From NCBI GenBank assembly GCA_022410635.1, contig JAJVDF010000018.1, forward strand, positions 1,294,244 through 1,358,243: a DNA stretch of 64,000 nucleotides, given 5' to 3'. The notes under the pieces are model-generated. The model had not been told where the DNA came from. It did not search any database and saw only the letters and a list, made by a program, of their open reading frames with translations. Each line of letters begins with the position of its first letter. Within the stretch, counting starts at the first letter, position 1. A program made the translations under genes and the position numbers. This document shows, in pieces, positions 13,301 through 23,905 of the stretch. Origin of the DNA: Tretioscincus oriximinensis (Eukaryota > Chordata > Lepidosauria > Squamata > Gymnophthalmidae).

Positions 13301-13698
13301 ACATGGGAAAAAAACATTTCCCAAAAAGCAGAACTAGCTGCCATAAGCTTAATCAATAAGAATGCTTTCATGAAACATCTGTAGATCCTTTAACTGTACC
13401 AGCCTTATATTTTGATCCTAGGCCAATTTATCAATGTCCTTTTTAAATTGGGGCATCCAGAATTGAACACAAGATTCGAAGTGTGGTATGACCAAAGTAC
13501 TATAGAGAGGAATGATTAGTCCCTGTGATTCTATGCTCCTATTAATACACCCCAGGAGTGTGCCCTTTTGTGGCGACTTCACACTGTTGACTCATGTTTC
13601 ATCTGTGAGCTATTGTTTTTAATATCCAATTACTAGTTGATTACTAACTAGTTTAGAAATAGTCAAGGCAATTTACAGTTAAATATATTTTAGAATTT
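10301..13698. other. Non-coding stretch with small inverted repeats
   Basis: No gene is seen. It contains a perfect 16-bp palindrome at 11090-11105 (gatcctgatcaggatc), a repeat piece at 11200-11265 (family A) and the foldback element at 12862-13082 listed separately. Confidence 0.5.
12862..13082. mobile_element. MITE-like foldback element (about 220 bp)
   Basis: The two ends are inverted copies: gattattcacacatac...gcagattagagaaa on the left, and the inverse complement of tctctaatctacttttcttc...tatgtgtgaacaat on the right, at roughly three-quarters identity over about 85 bp. A second nested inverted piece flanks the centre (gccacaaatagcatgtggca). No clear target duplication was found, so the superfamily is open. 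Confidence 0.6.
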
Positions 13699-13706
13699 AC
13701 CAACAA
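13699..13706. repeat. 8-bp target site duplication, left
   Basis: accaacaa, identical to 14315-14322, directly abutting the left inverted end of the hAT-type element. Confidence 0.88.
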
Positions 13707-14314
13707 TAGGCTTGCCATACATCCCGGTAAACTGGGACAATCCCGGTTTTGGGGACTAAAATATAGTCCCCTCCGGGTTTTGAGGCAAAATCCCGGCTTT
13801 TTACATTCCCCGATGCTGCATCAGGGAATGTAAAAAGCCGGGATTTTAAAGGAAAAGCAGCCATCAGATCTGACGGCTGCAGCCCGGCAACGCTTTCCGG
13901 GGTCCTAGAAGGAACCTCGGAGCGTGCCGTGGCTCCTCCTTTGCTGGAGGCAGGGTTTCGCCCTGCTCTGAGGCAAGCGTGCGCCACCATCTCGCCTCTA
14001 GCAGAGCAAAAATGCCTGGGTTTGTGAAGGGAGGGCAGCTCTCTTCTCCTGTCACAAACTCAAGCATTTTGGCTCTGCTGCAGGCGAGGTGGCGCTGCGC
14101 ACTTGCCTTAAAACAAGGCGAAACCCCGCCTCCAGCAAAGGAGCAGCTGCGCGCATGCGCGCATGTGCACAGACGCTTGTGAGACAGGCAGGAAAGAGGT
14201 TCTGCCTGTCTTGCTACAAGCGTCCATATGCACGCGCACACGTGCGTATGTACACGCGTGCACGCACCCCCCACCCCCATCCCGGTTTTGGGTTGCCATA
14301 ATATGGCAACCCTA
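13707..14314. mobile_element. hAT-type non-autonomous foldback transposon (608 bp)
   Basis: The ends are inverted: taggcttgccata at the left and tatggcaaccct a (inverse tagggttgccata) at the right. They are flanked by a perfect 8-bp target duplication accaacaa (13699-13706 and 14315-14322), the length made by hAT transposases. The inside is GC-rich and folds back on itself: a hairpin at about 13796-13842 (ggctttttacattcccc with its complement around gatgctgcatc), and two long inverted arms at about 13940-14025 and 14056-14142 built on ctggaggc...ggtttcgcc and its complement. CpG-rich Z-like alternating gcgcgcatgcgcgc lies near 14150. Open frames on both strands here arise from the inverted arms and are not genes. 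No transposase is present. Confidence 0.88.
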
Positions 14315-14322
14315 ACCAACAA
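14315..14322. repeat. 8-bp target site duplication, right
   Basis: accaacaa, identical to 13699-13706, directly abutting the right inverted end of the hAT-type element. Confidence 0.88.
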
Positions 14323-14994
14323 CAACAGCAACCCCCCAAAATATAAGTCACATTTAACAAATACTAAGAGTCCCGGATAATTCTGGTGCTGTAAACAGAT
14401 AGCAGGGAAGCCCAAATACTGTTCAGTGGACTGTTCCAGTAAGAAAGCTGTGCTAAATAATGTTCTCAATTTGCAGACTAGTGGGCAAGCTAAACAGCTC
14501 CTGAAATTAGGGTACATTCCTGAAGTAGGAGACTTTCCATAGCCAGAACAGGATGTGCTTCATGTCTGAACTGAGCTTCAGTCAGTAATCATATTTTGCT
14601 ATATCTGACTGAATCTCTATCAGGATCTAGCTGGGAGCTGATCACATCTTTATTTTTAAGTGTTCAATTAAGAATAGTAAGCTTAATCCATTTTTCTTCC
14701 TGGACTAAGCCTCATTCATTTGGAGTAAAGTATTTAATATAATGATGGTATGAGAACATGGCCTCATGTAACAAACCAAGCTTGATGTTTCCAATGTGTT
14801 TGATGACCCAATACCATATTTGGATACACATATTACCCACAGGTAAGCTCTCAAATATCTGTGGCAACCCCAGTATTGTCCTGACAAGGATATCTATTTT
14901 ACATATTTTGGAAAAACCCAATTTTCAACACCAAATTTGAGGAGAAAACAGTCATTGCGCTTGTTTGGAGACTGACATGGATACACTGCTTGGT

Positions 14995-15117
14995 ATTTTG
15001 CACCAAAAATGTATCTATTTTATTTATACTTATAACCCACCCTATACCCCAAAGTCTCAGGGTGGCCAGCAATAAATCAACAATACAAAATTGATAAATT
15101 AAAAACAATATAAAACA
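14995..15117 (-). mobile_element. L2-type LINE 3' end, minus strand
   Basis: ttatacttataacccaccct followed by a gtctcagggtggccagcaat-type block and an A-rich stretch is the reverse of the L2 3' end (compare 16735-16785: ggccgccctgagaccttcgg, gtatgtggcggggtataaat). It is directly joined to the CR1 fragment that follows. Confidence 0.6.
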
Positions 15118-15121
15118 GTAT

Positions 15122-15343
15122 CTAGATGGATACTAGGATGGATGTCTGAATGTTGCCTCCGGGATGGAGCAACAGGCAGGACTCCTGAAATACCATTTGC
15201 AGGGAGTCATAAACAGGAGCATATTTTGCTTTCCTCAGTTCAGACTGCCCAGGTACATCTGGTGGGCCTCTGTGTGAGACAGAATGCTGGACTAGATGGG
15301 CTCTGGCCCGATCCAGTATGGCTCTTCTTACGTTTTTATGTCA
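15122..15343 (+). mobile_element. CR1-type LINE 3' UTR fragment
   Basis: The block from gatggatactaggatggatg through gtgggcctctgtgtgagaca to the terminal gatccagtatggctcttctt acgtttttatg is the 3' UTR of a CR1-clade LINE. Copies of it recur on the minus strand at 26105, 51469 and 58646 at high identity, so this is a comparatively young family for the window. The TTCTTATG-type 3' tail is preserved. A CA-rich microsatellite (15343-15360) follows. Confidence 0.8.
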
Positions 15344-15719
15344 CACACACACGCACACTAGCATGGAAGCAAGCATTTCTTTACCTATTCTTAAGTGCTC
15401 AACACTANTTTTAACACTTGTTAAATATGCATCTGGAGAACAAGTGATTATTCTCCAAAATATTGCTAAAAAGTGGGGTATCTGAAGGCAACGTATGTAT
15501 TTCGTTTCCATGACTCATATTCCTAATATAACTTCAATCTAAACAGCAGGCCGTGATTCAGCCTAAAGAGATGGCTCAGACCATCTTTTAACACAAAAAG
15601 AAGAAAAGTACAGAAAAACAAAAAAGAAAACTACCTGTGTTTTGAAAATGAGGTTTAAATGTTTATCCTAGGTCCTGAAACTTGAAATAGGAAAAGAAGA
15701 AATCCAACATGCTTCACTG

Positions 15720-16110
15720 GCTGTGTTTGCACCAGGGGGAAAAACAAGTGCGAAAGCAGCATGGCTCTGCCTAAGGGTGCACACACTTGCCGTGTAATCC
15801 GATTTGGACACAATTCCACCCTGACATTTCACACAGCTACTTGTTTTCTGAGCGGACATTGCTCAGAAAACCACCACAAATGCAGCTTAATGCAATTCAC
15901 ATTAAGTCCACACTTGCAGTGGTTTTCCTGTGTGGTCCAATTGGACAATCAGCTGTCCAATCAGAGGCAAGTCCTGGGGGGGTCTTCTGTCAAAGACAGA
16001 GGCACCTCCATGGATCAGAGGTCCAAGTGGACCTTTTTGCTTTTTGCCTGCAGTTTAAGTTCCCCGCTACTGCTCCAGTGTGGGAATTTTAAACTACTGA
16101 AAAAGCAGCT
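15720..16110 (+). repeat. Unclassified dispersed repeat B, copy 1
   Basis: This block is homologous in inverted orientation to 28380-28730. Shared phrases include ctcagaaaacca, aatgcagcttaatgcaatt (against tgcagcttaacacaattt on the other strand) and gcattaagt, with a downstream ggtcttct. I do not recognise the family. It has no intact open frame. Confidence 0.6.
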
Positions 16111-16339
16111 GGAATGGCAGCAAATTCACAAAGATCTCCTGTGGACCAGGATTCTCTAGTTAGGGAGCCAGAAGAAGCCCCAAGGATCACAAGTGGAAAC
16201 TTGTGCAAAACCAGGGACTTTAAAAAAAANTTTTTAAAAAAGCTCTGCCGTCTACACTTGTTTAGCGAGCTCTCTGCACGGCTATGCTGTTTCCTTGCAC
16301 TGTAAGGCTGCTGAATCATTGCCCAAAAATAGACTGCTG

Positions 16340-16790
16340 GCCTGGTCCTGAAAGCACTGCACTGGTTGCCAATTCGCTACCAAGTCCAATTCAAGGTGTT
16401 AACCTAAACTTATAAGGCCTTAAATAACTTGGACCCCAAATGTATAAAGGACCGCCTTCTCCCATACCAACCTGCACATGCCTTAAGATCTGCAGGGGAG
16501 GATCTCCTGGTTGTACCACCCCTTTCAAAAGCAAATGGCGTGGGGACCCAGGGCAGGGCCTTCTTGGTGTTTGCCCCCTCGAGGTGTGTCTGTCATCATC
16601 GTTGTATTATTTTAGAAGATCTTTGAAGACGCACCTCTTTCATCTGANCTTTGGCTGAAGAAATGTCATTTTTGTCCCCACTTTTAGATAATTGTTTTAT
16701 GCTGTTTTAAATTTTTTATTGATGTTTTTCTTTTGGCCGCCCTGAGACCTTCGGGTATGTGGCGGGGTATAAATAAATTAATAAAACAGG
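16340..16790 (+). mobile_element. L2-type LINE 3' fragment (RT C-terminus plus 3' UTR)
   Basis: The translation gives KALHWLPIRYQVQFKVLT, then TYKALNNLDPKCIKDRLLPY and LLVVPPLSKA, and ends near KTHLFHL. This is the C-terminal tail of L2-clade polymerases (LHWLPVR....FK.L.LTYKAL..L.P.Y..DL...Y). Frameshifts and stops show it is dead. The 3' UTR ends ggccgccctgagaccttcgg...gtataaataaattaataaaa, the usual L2 terminus. Confidence 0.85.
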
Positions 16791-19310
16791 TCAAGGAAGA
16801 AGGGGAATCAGCAAAGCAGATTTACATCCGCTTCCTTATTTCTCCTTTTTCCCATAGTGCGAACGCAAACACAGCCATTGTGTTTTGGCTTTTTCTCGCT
16901 AATTTCATATAGCAAAAGCCTAAACAAAGTGCATACTTACAGAATGTAGGATTATTATCAGGCTTTTCATATGAAACAATGCCATATGCACTTGAGCATC
17001 ATAATGATAGGGCTGTTCAAACATGTGCTTTTGACTGCTCTGGGTTCTTATTTTGTTAACTTCTTTTGTAGATGGGATTTCCCATCTGGAGTTTGGGGCA
17101 GTTGTGATGGCAGTTGCAAGCTCTAAGCCAATGAGAGCCTACTAAAACTGGGTCTTAGAAAAATGAGCTGGCATCAACCAATAGGAGGTGAGGAAGAAAA
17201 GCAACAATGGAAGAATAGAATCAAGCAGGAGCCATCTAGCTGGTTATTTAAAAACTGATGCAGATTTTTTCCTGCAAATGTGGTGAACATATTTAAACAA
17301 GTACTCCCAAATCATGTAGTTTGAATATATCCATGTTTAATGACTGGAAATCAGGTGTGTGTTTGCTTAGGAACTTCATGCCTTTATTCATACATTCCAC
17401 TCTAGATGGTCATTTCCAGATGTTATGCCAAGGCTCCTGCATATATGGCTGCATTTTTAACATTTCTGCCACATCAGCAATCACTGAAACTGCACGCAAT
17501 ACTTTGCATTAAAAAAAAAACACTTAAAACAGAGAGCCTTGTTCAGATTCCAGCATCTATGAAATAGACAGATGATCCTAAACACCTGTAAAGAGTATGG
17601 AAGAATTCTTTGCACATTTGGCCGACTGGAGGTTCCATTGAACCCAATAGGTTTTGCTGTCTACCTAAAGATTGAATACCGTTGTCAACAATAACAAAAT
17701 TACCAGCTTCCAGTTTCTCATCTTTTGACACAATTTCTATTTCCTGTTTTATGGTTCTTGGCTGTATTTCTGCCTGCTTTTCTATGCTGTTTTTTCACAA
17801 TGACATGTACTTATTATAAAATTTTGGATTCCCAGCAGCTTCGCAAAGCTAGCAGTATCAGCCCTAAGATTTGCTTTAAGCCATGCACAATAGATCACAG
17901 GTTGTTAACAGATTTAGGGGAACAACTGTGAACGTACGAGAACTGCAAAATATTGAACAGTAGATGAGAAAGAACCTAGAAAGTGACTCAGTGAAAGCAA
18001 AACTAGTAAAATAAAGCTTATATAAGCCAAGCCACAATTCTGGGCATCAAAGAAATTATGGAATTTTAGCTCACAAACTGCCATTTTCATTACTATTTAC
18101 AGTATGGCTGTTAACCATCCTTTGTAGGGTGTGGTAGAGAAGGGTGAACAGAAATCATGTTCAAAAGTTTCTTGGCCTTTTCACAGATGGAATGTGATTA
18201 CCCCTCCTTTCCTAGTTTCCCCATTGCCAGTTGGCTTGTCTTTTAGATTATTCACTGTCAGTAAATCTCCTCAGCAGGTGTTGAACATTAATATAATCTA
18301 AAAGTATCAAAGGGGAGTTCCAGGCCCCAGTCCCTCATTTATTCATCTGCCTTTCTATCACTGTGCAGGTTTGAAGTTTTCAAGATAACTAATACATACA
18401 GAATTCTAATGTACATATCTGTGGAATTATTATCCAAACTGATGGTGATTTGAGTAAAAATAATTCAGGTCGTGTCTGTATATCCACAGAGCACTGCAAG
18501 GTTATTTATAGAATGAGCAGAAGCTACTTATAGATTAGGGTTTGAATCTAGTCCAAATAAAAATACAAAATGTATGAAATATTCTAAAACCAAATTGTAT
18601 ATTCTTTCAGCATGTTTCATTGCATTCCCTCACCACAGACACACACAATTATGTAACATTTGATATTCTTTAGCCACTTAAGATATTCAGTAAACCCTGA
18701 CCCTCTTCCAATTATACCAAAACCATCCTGCTACAAGGTAGATTTTTGTTCTATTTCAGTAAAACTTGCTAATACAATTGGATTCTCCCAAAAAAGAAAA
18801 ACCTCAAAATCCATTTTTAGTAGCATGGATCTGATAAGACTGCCATGTGTGGCACACTTTATACTCCATCCAAGTGGGACCTATGTCATGAAGAGGCAGA
18901 TATTGTATGATGCTTGTTGCCCCACACTGTACAATCTCTGTATGGGGTAGAATTGAAACAATCNGGTTAGCAGTTCGCACCAAAGATTATCCACATTACT
19001 GACAGTCCAGTCTAGCCCAATCTAGTAGAGATAAAAGTTCCCGTCCTCTGTTGTTGCTCGCCAAAGCTTTTTTCCATAGACTCCTTAGAAGCAGCAAACT
19101 TTCAGCACCACTTCTCGAGCCTGGCAAAATGGAGTACTGCCTGAGCAGTACTCACTACTATATGTCTGCAAGCATTGAGGAAAGCTTTGGAGACCTCTGG
19201 CAAACTGTCTCCCATTGGAGTTTGCTATGGTGCCATTTTTGTGGCATGAGCACATCCATTCAAGACTTTGCTGGGAGACTGCATTTTTCAGTCTTGTGCA
19301 GGAACAGCTA
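16791..19310. other. Non-coding stretch, nothing firm recognised
   Basis: No gene or well-classified repeat is seen. A perfect 9-bp-stem hairpin, gagtactgc-ctga-gcagtactc, lies at 19132-19153. A minus-strand 62-codon open frame at 17543-17731 has no recognisable family. Confidence 0.5.
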
Positions 19311-19777
19311 TTGCAGGGTGGATTTGATTTAAATCTAACTGATTTAAATCACGATTTAAATCACTAGTCAGTAAGGCTTGATTTAAATCAGTGATTTAAA
19401 TCAAAGTTTCTACCTAAANTAGTTCTTGCTATTTTAACATGCAAGTAGATGAAGATTTTTAGAATAACTTTTTATATTACTTTTTTCTCCCCAGTTTAAT
19501 GGGTTAATCATTCATATTTGGACACCACTGTTCTGTTGTACTTAGGAAGGAGAAAAATAATCCTGACCTTAATAACAATTTAAATAGATTTATTCAACTG
19601 AAACAATAACAACATTACAGCATAAGTTATTTGCTTAAACAAACATCCATGTTTGTTAACTAATTTGGCTAAACAATATATATATATATATATTTTAAGA
19701 AACTTAGACTGTCAGCCCAGCCTTACCGATAGGCGAAGGAGCTTCATTAAAATATTCCCAAACTGGGTCTCTTTTAC

Positions 19778-20092
19778 NNNNNNNNNNNNNNNNNNNNNNN
19801 NNNNNNNNNNNNNNNNNNNNNNNNNNNNNNNNNNNNNNNNNNNNNNNNNNNNNNNNNNNNNNNNNNNNNNNNNNNNNNNNNNNNNNNNNNNNNNNNNNNN
19901 NNNNNNNNNNNNNNNNNNNNNNNNNNNNNNNNNNNNNNNNNNNNNNNNNNNNNNNNNNNNNNNNNNNNNNNNNNNNNNNNNNNNNNNNNNNNNNNNNNNN
20001 NNNNNNNNNNNNNNNNNNNNNNNNNNNNNNNNNNNNNNNNNNNNNNNNNNNNNNNNNNNNNNNNNNNNNNNNNNNNNNNNNNNNNNNNNNNN
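19778..20092. other. Assembly gap (315 N)
   Basis: A run of N inside the GATTTAAAT-rich element. Its repetitive, self-complementary flanks probably blocked assembly. Open frames crossing it are artefacts. Confidence 1.
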
Positions 20093-20193
20093 ACATATAC
20101 AGCCTTTATTCTACTGAGTTAAACAACTCAGCTTTATCTCATGATGGAAGAACCTTTGGATGGTAAAATATTTTCCTCAAAAAGCAGTTTATT

Positions 20194-20290
20194 GAAAAAA
20201 ACCCGATTTAAATAAAAAAAACCCCGATTTAAATAAAAAAAATCCGATTTAAATAAAAAAAAATCCGATTTTTTTATTTTTTTTAAAAAA
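20194..20290. repeat. Tandem GATTTAAAT-poly(A) array
   Basis: Four units of about 20 bp, each with (c/t)ccgatttaaat followed by a run of 7-9 A, the last passing into T-runs. It forms the right subterminal part of the surrounding element. Confidence 0.85.
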
Positions 20291-20809
20291 AACATTGATT
20301 TTTATCCACCCTGTTGCCTGTAAAGGCTGATACAGGTTTCTCATTAAACTGCAAGGAGTCTCCCTATTCCCTCCCCAAAATGTCAGATTAGATAGGAGAT
20401 AAACTATGTGTAAAAACAGATGCTGTATGACTGAACTGTTTCAACCTACTTCGAATATGATTGGAACACAAAGCAAGAGCCCATCTACAAATATGTTTTT
20501 ATCGGTGCTCAGTCTACCTTTGGCAGTTTGTACTGGTGAGGTGGATAGCCACTAATGACGTGGAGACATGTACTGCTTGGAAACACTGTCTGCTCTGTAC
20601 TGCTTTAGTGTGCAGATATCACATAATATGGAGCCAGGTAGCACAATTCATGCAGAGAGGCTGCAGCCTTGTGTCTTGGTATAAGCACTAAAGAACCTAA
20701 AGGTGCCAGTTAGCTGATTAAAACTAGGGTTCCTACAGACAAAAACAGCATCCACATCTATTATATCTGCAAAATTCTGTCCAAAATTTGATATTAAAAC
20801 CAGTAGTTG

Positions 20810-21080
20810 CTTACAATAGCAACAATTTATGTCCCTTTCTATCAAAGGCAACAATCGCACAGGATGGCAGCCACCTTAAGTGGTCTTCCTTCCCTGACCA
20901 GCAAGAGCAACTGCAGTTTCTGACACATAATTTTTAATTCACCTTCAGTCCAGAAGAAGTGGACTAAATCAAGAAAAAAACCTGGCTTGTGCCAAAACAG
21001 CCACTTTATGTACCTTTTTGGAGGAGATCATAGTGGCAGCAACTAATATACCAGCTATAAAGCCAGATATTTGCAGGCAC
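20810..21080 (+). repeat. Unclassified dispersed repeat C, copy 1
   Basis: Strongly similar in the same orientation to 23045-23300: aacaatttatgtccctttct, gtggtcttccttccctg.cc, agcaagagcaact.cagttt, then cttcagtcc.gaagaag and a gtacctttttg.aggaga block. I estimate around 80 percent identity by eye over the best 150 bp. Family unknown. Confidence 0.7.
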
Positions 21081-21989
21081 AGGCCTGGCAATCACAAGCC
21101 ACAGGACCATGTNCTTTTCCTCAGCCTGAATGCAAGGACCACCCAGGGAAAAGTGCTAACAATTGGCCACCCCATACCTGTGATCACCCAGCCTTAAAAG
21201 TACAAGCCACTACTTGTTAACACTGAAGTCAGCAACTGCTTTAAAAGTCAATATTCTACAACATAAAGTCCATCATTGCAATGATCTGTTTTTTTAGAGA
21301 GAAAGGATTTATAATCTGTCACGCTATTTCAGGTCATATTAGTGTCATATTAAAAGTAGCTAATTTCTCTTGAGGCTTTAATACAAACCTGCAGAGCAAT
21401 GCTAAGCACAATTTTAGATAATAGTTCACTTTCTCTGGATCAGCATTATATAGTTCACCTAAGGAACTATTAGTTGATTAAAAGTTTTTCTTCCCCCCAG
21501 CAGTTTCCTTCTTAAACATTTATTTTGACCACTGGTGAGCCAGAAAACCACTGGGGTGCTTCTTTTTCCTTTGCCTCTAGACCTAGCTTTCAGTTTGGGC
21601 TTGGGATATTGCATAAGTTAGGAAGCATGCTAATTACAACTTTCCAATTAGCATGGAGGCACAGTTATGTATCTGATTGCTATCATCAGGATTGGCAGCC
21701 TGTGATTTAGCAGAAGCAGTTGGAATGATTGTGGGCAACTCGGATCTTAATGCCAGNGAATTAGGCTGCTTTTGAGACATACATTCTTGCCAAATCCTTC
21801 TTTTTCCACAAAATGGCATGTAAATCAGTGCTGTCAGTAAAGTGCAATAAAATTAGTTATTTATCGATATAGTGAGAAAAATTCAGTTTAAGCCCAGATA
21901 ACTGTATTGATAGCAAAAATAAGTAAAAATGTAGAACAAAAAATAACAATTAACACTGAAGAACAGAGAAGTGATTTGTATATTTGTAT

Positions 21990-22165
21990 TTGCATATTTG
22001 TTTATTTATTTATGCTTATATCCCATCCTACACAGTTAATAAAAGTGGAAGTCCAAAAGTAACTTTGTAGAACCATGCATGAACTTCGGGAAGGGAAATT
22101 TGTTTCTTCAACCTAAGGCCAGATTAATCAGGTGCGCCTTCAAAGATTTTCTGGATGAATACATA
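21990..22165 (-). mobile_element. L2-type LINE 3' fragment, minus strand
   Basis: Read on the minus strand, gaaaatctttgaaggcgcac ctgattaatctggcctt corresponds to the L2 end seen at 16610-16660 (gaagatctttgaagacgcac). It then continues to the AT-rich tail (tttatttatttatgcttata on the + strand). Confidence 0.65.
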
Positions 22166-22837
22166 TAAAAAAAAATAATTAAACACCTAATAAATGAATT
22201 AATACAATGATTGATGATTGATGATTGACTGAAGGGGGAAATTATTCAATATATGCCAACTTTTTTTNAAAAAAAAGTCTAATATGGTTCACAACAAAGT
22301 TAAAAAATAAATAAAACATGAATACACAATTCAACAATGCAAGTATAAAAATACATTTGCAGTAATGCACAGAATGCCATTACAACCAGGGTTTCATAAA
22401 TTTCACTTTTGTTGCATGCACACCACGACGTAAAAAACAGAATAAAGTTGTATTCTGGAATATAACAATCGTGTGTCTGTGCACATGAAACATCTATATT
22501 CCATGGCCAATGCCTCAAATTGCTCCTCGATCTCGTCGCACGTAGCCCAAGGCTTTTTTTTTTTACTCGCAGAAGCCTATAGAAACTGCTGTGTTATTAA
22601 TTGTTTCATCCTCCCGTGTCAAATTTGTGCACACGCATGCATGCCACCACAAACACGAGAGGACGGGCTCTCCGGGACGATGCCTGAATATCCCAGCAAT
22701 AGTTTATTCCAGGATAAATGGCATTTACTACGGGATGACTGCTCAACAACTCTTAACCCATGTGCTGTAGTCTTCCTTGTCTCGCTCCGATCGAGGTAGA
22801 AATATGCTGTGTGCACGCAGCCTTTCCCATATCTTTA

Positions 22838-22912
22838 ATGTTCCTGTGAAATAACATTCTTCAATTGTACCTCTACCTGGGAATAAAGTCCACTGAATGC
22901 AGTAGGATGTAT
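22838..22912 (+). repeat. Unclassified dispersed repeat D, copy 1
   Basis: cctgtgaaataacattcttc aattgtacc...acctgg.aataaag...ctgaatgcagta recurs at 23826-23900. A further shared piece, caaccagggtttc.taaattt, precedes each copy (22385 and 23791), but in the first copy about 430 bp of extra sequence separates the two pieces. Confidence 0.7.
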
Positions 22913-23044
22913 TATACAGTGTATAATAAAAAGAGCAAAACAGTAATCAATTCAATTTTTTTNAAAAAAAACATTCGGTTTAGGTGATCTCCTTTCCGTG
23001 CCTAAGCCAGAGCAGAAGCAACAAATACAGCACTCTCGGCCTTC

Positions 23045-23300
23045 CTTGACCATTGAGAATAGGAACAATTTGTGTCCTTTTCTGGCAAAAGCAACAGTCA
23101 CAGCATGACAGGCAGCTTAGGTGGTCTTCCTTCCCTGCCCAGCAAGAGCAACTACAGTTTGGTACTGTTCTTTTAATCCCTCTTCAGTCCTGAAGAAGCG
23201 AATGGATAGTTTGTACCTTTTTGTACCTTCTGTGCCACTATGTACGTTTTTGAAGGAGACCATGGCAGCAGCTAATATAGTAGCTAATATAGCATGTCCA
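23045..23300 (+). repeat. Unclassified dispersed repeat C, copy 2
   Basis: Second direct copy of the block at 20810-21080, including agcaagagcaactacagttt and gcagcagctaatatag. A short tandem tagtagctaatata-type duplication occurs near its end. Confidence 0.7.
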
Positions 23301-23410
23301 GGTATTCTTTTCCTTCTGAAATCTAGGTGCCTTCTCTATTTTTTGTAACAGAAATTTATACCTGGAAGTCTGAAAAGGTTATTGGGGAATAACAGAAGTC
23401 AGACAAATAT

Positions 23411-23432
23411 GGGGGGGGGGGAAGGGGGGCAG
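23411..23432. repeat. G-homopolymer tract
   Basis: A G run followed by aa and a second G run, then a short GT repeat. It could form a quadruplex on the + strand; no function is implied. Confidence 0.9.
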
Positions 23433-23788
23433 TTAGGGGTGTGTGTGTCAAATGCTTGGCTGGCTTTCGGTAATCCCAAGTGACACAATCACACTAAGGA
23501 GCGCACTGGAATTTGAGGTAAGTTTGAGAATATTGCTTTTGTTCTTGGCAAAAGGAAATTATGGCATCTTGTTTAGATCACACATTAGTCTGGAGGCAGA
23601 TTTGAGTGTGTGTGTGTGGGATTCCTCAGCCTGCCCTGCAAGTCCTCATATTGTCCAGAAAAGGCTTGTGCTCCAGTGTAGAAATATTGCTTAGATAAAT
23701 AGAAATGGAGGTCGTATTACATAACAATATACCCTATCCAGGCCTCCATGTCCCACAGTAGTTTTCAACTGAAGTGAGCTCTGTGTGG

Positions 23789-23905
23789 GATACAACCAGG
23801 GTTTCTTAAATTTCTCTTTCACATGCCTTCCTGTGAAATAACATTCTTCAATTGTACCACCACCTGGAAATAAAGACCTCTGAATGCAGTAGAATTTATA
23901 GACAT
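23789..23905 (+). repeat. Unclassified dispersed repeat D, copy 2
   Basis: The compact copy, in which caaccagggtttcttaaatt and cctgtgaaataacattcttc lie next to each other, in contrast to the split copy at 22385-22912. Confidence 0.7.

Larger units (their letters stand above)
19314..20313. mobile_element. Terminal-inverted-repeat element rich in GATTTAAAT
   Basis: The left end cagggtggatttgattt and right end gatttttatccaccctg are inverted (10 bp cagggtggat exact). Both sides are flanked by ttg (19311-19313 and 20314-20316), a possible 3-bp target duplication. The left subterminal region repeats gatttaaat with varied spacers; the right one has four tandem units of about 20 bp (cccgatttaaataaaaaaa type). 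The middle includes the assembly gap. I have seen this terminal pattern as a dispersed repeat in reptile genomes but cannot assign a superfamily. No transposase is visible. Confidence 0.65.

Noticed and set aside
13697..14517. Open frames up to 217 codons on both strands
   Set aside because: They lie largely inside the inverted arms of the hAT-type foldback element; the same peptide-like phrases appear in both orientations because the DNA is palindromic.
17543..17731. 62-codon minus-strand frame
   Set aside because: Too short, no family match; part of it resembles a dispersed ccattgaacccaatagg-type repeat phrase.
19653..20117. Frames of 130-154 codons mainly of X
   Set aside because: They read through the 315-base N gap.
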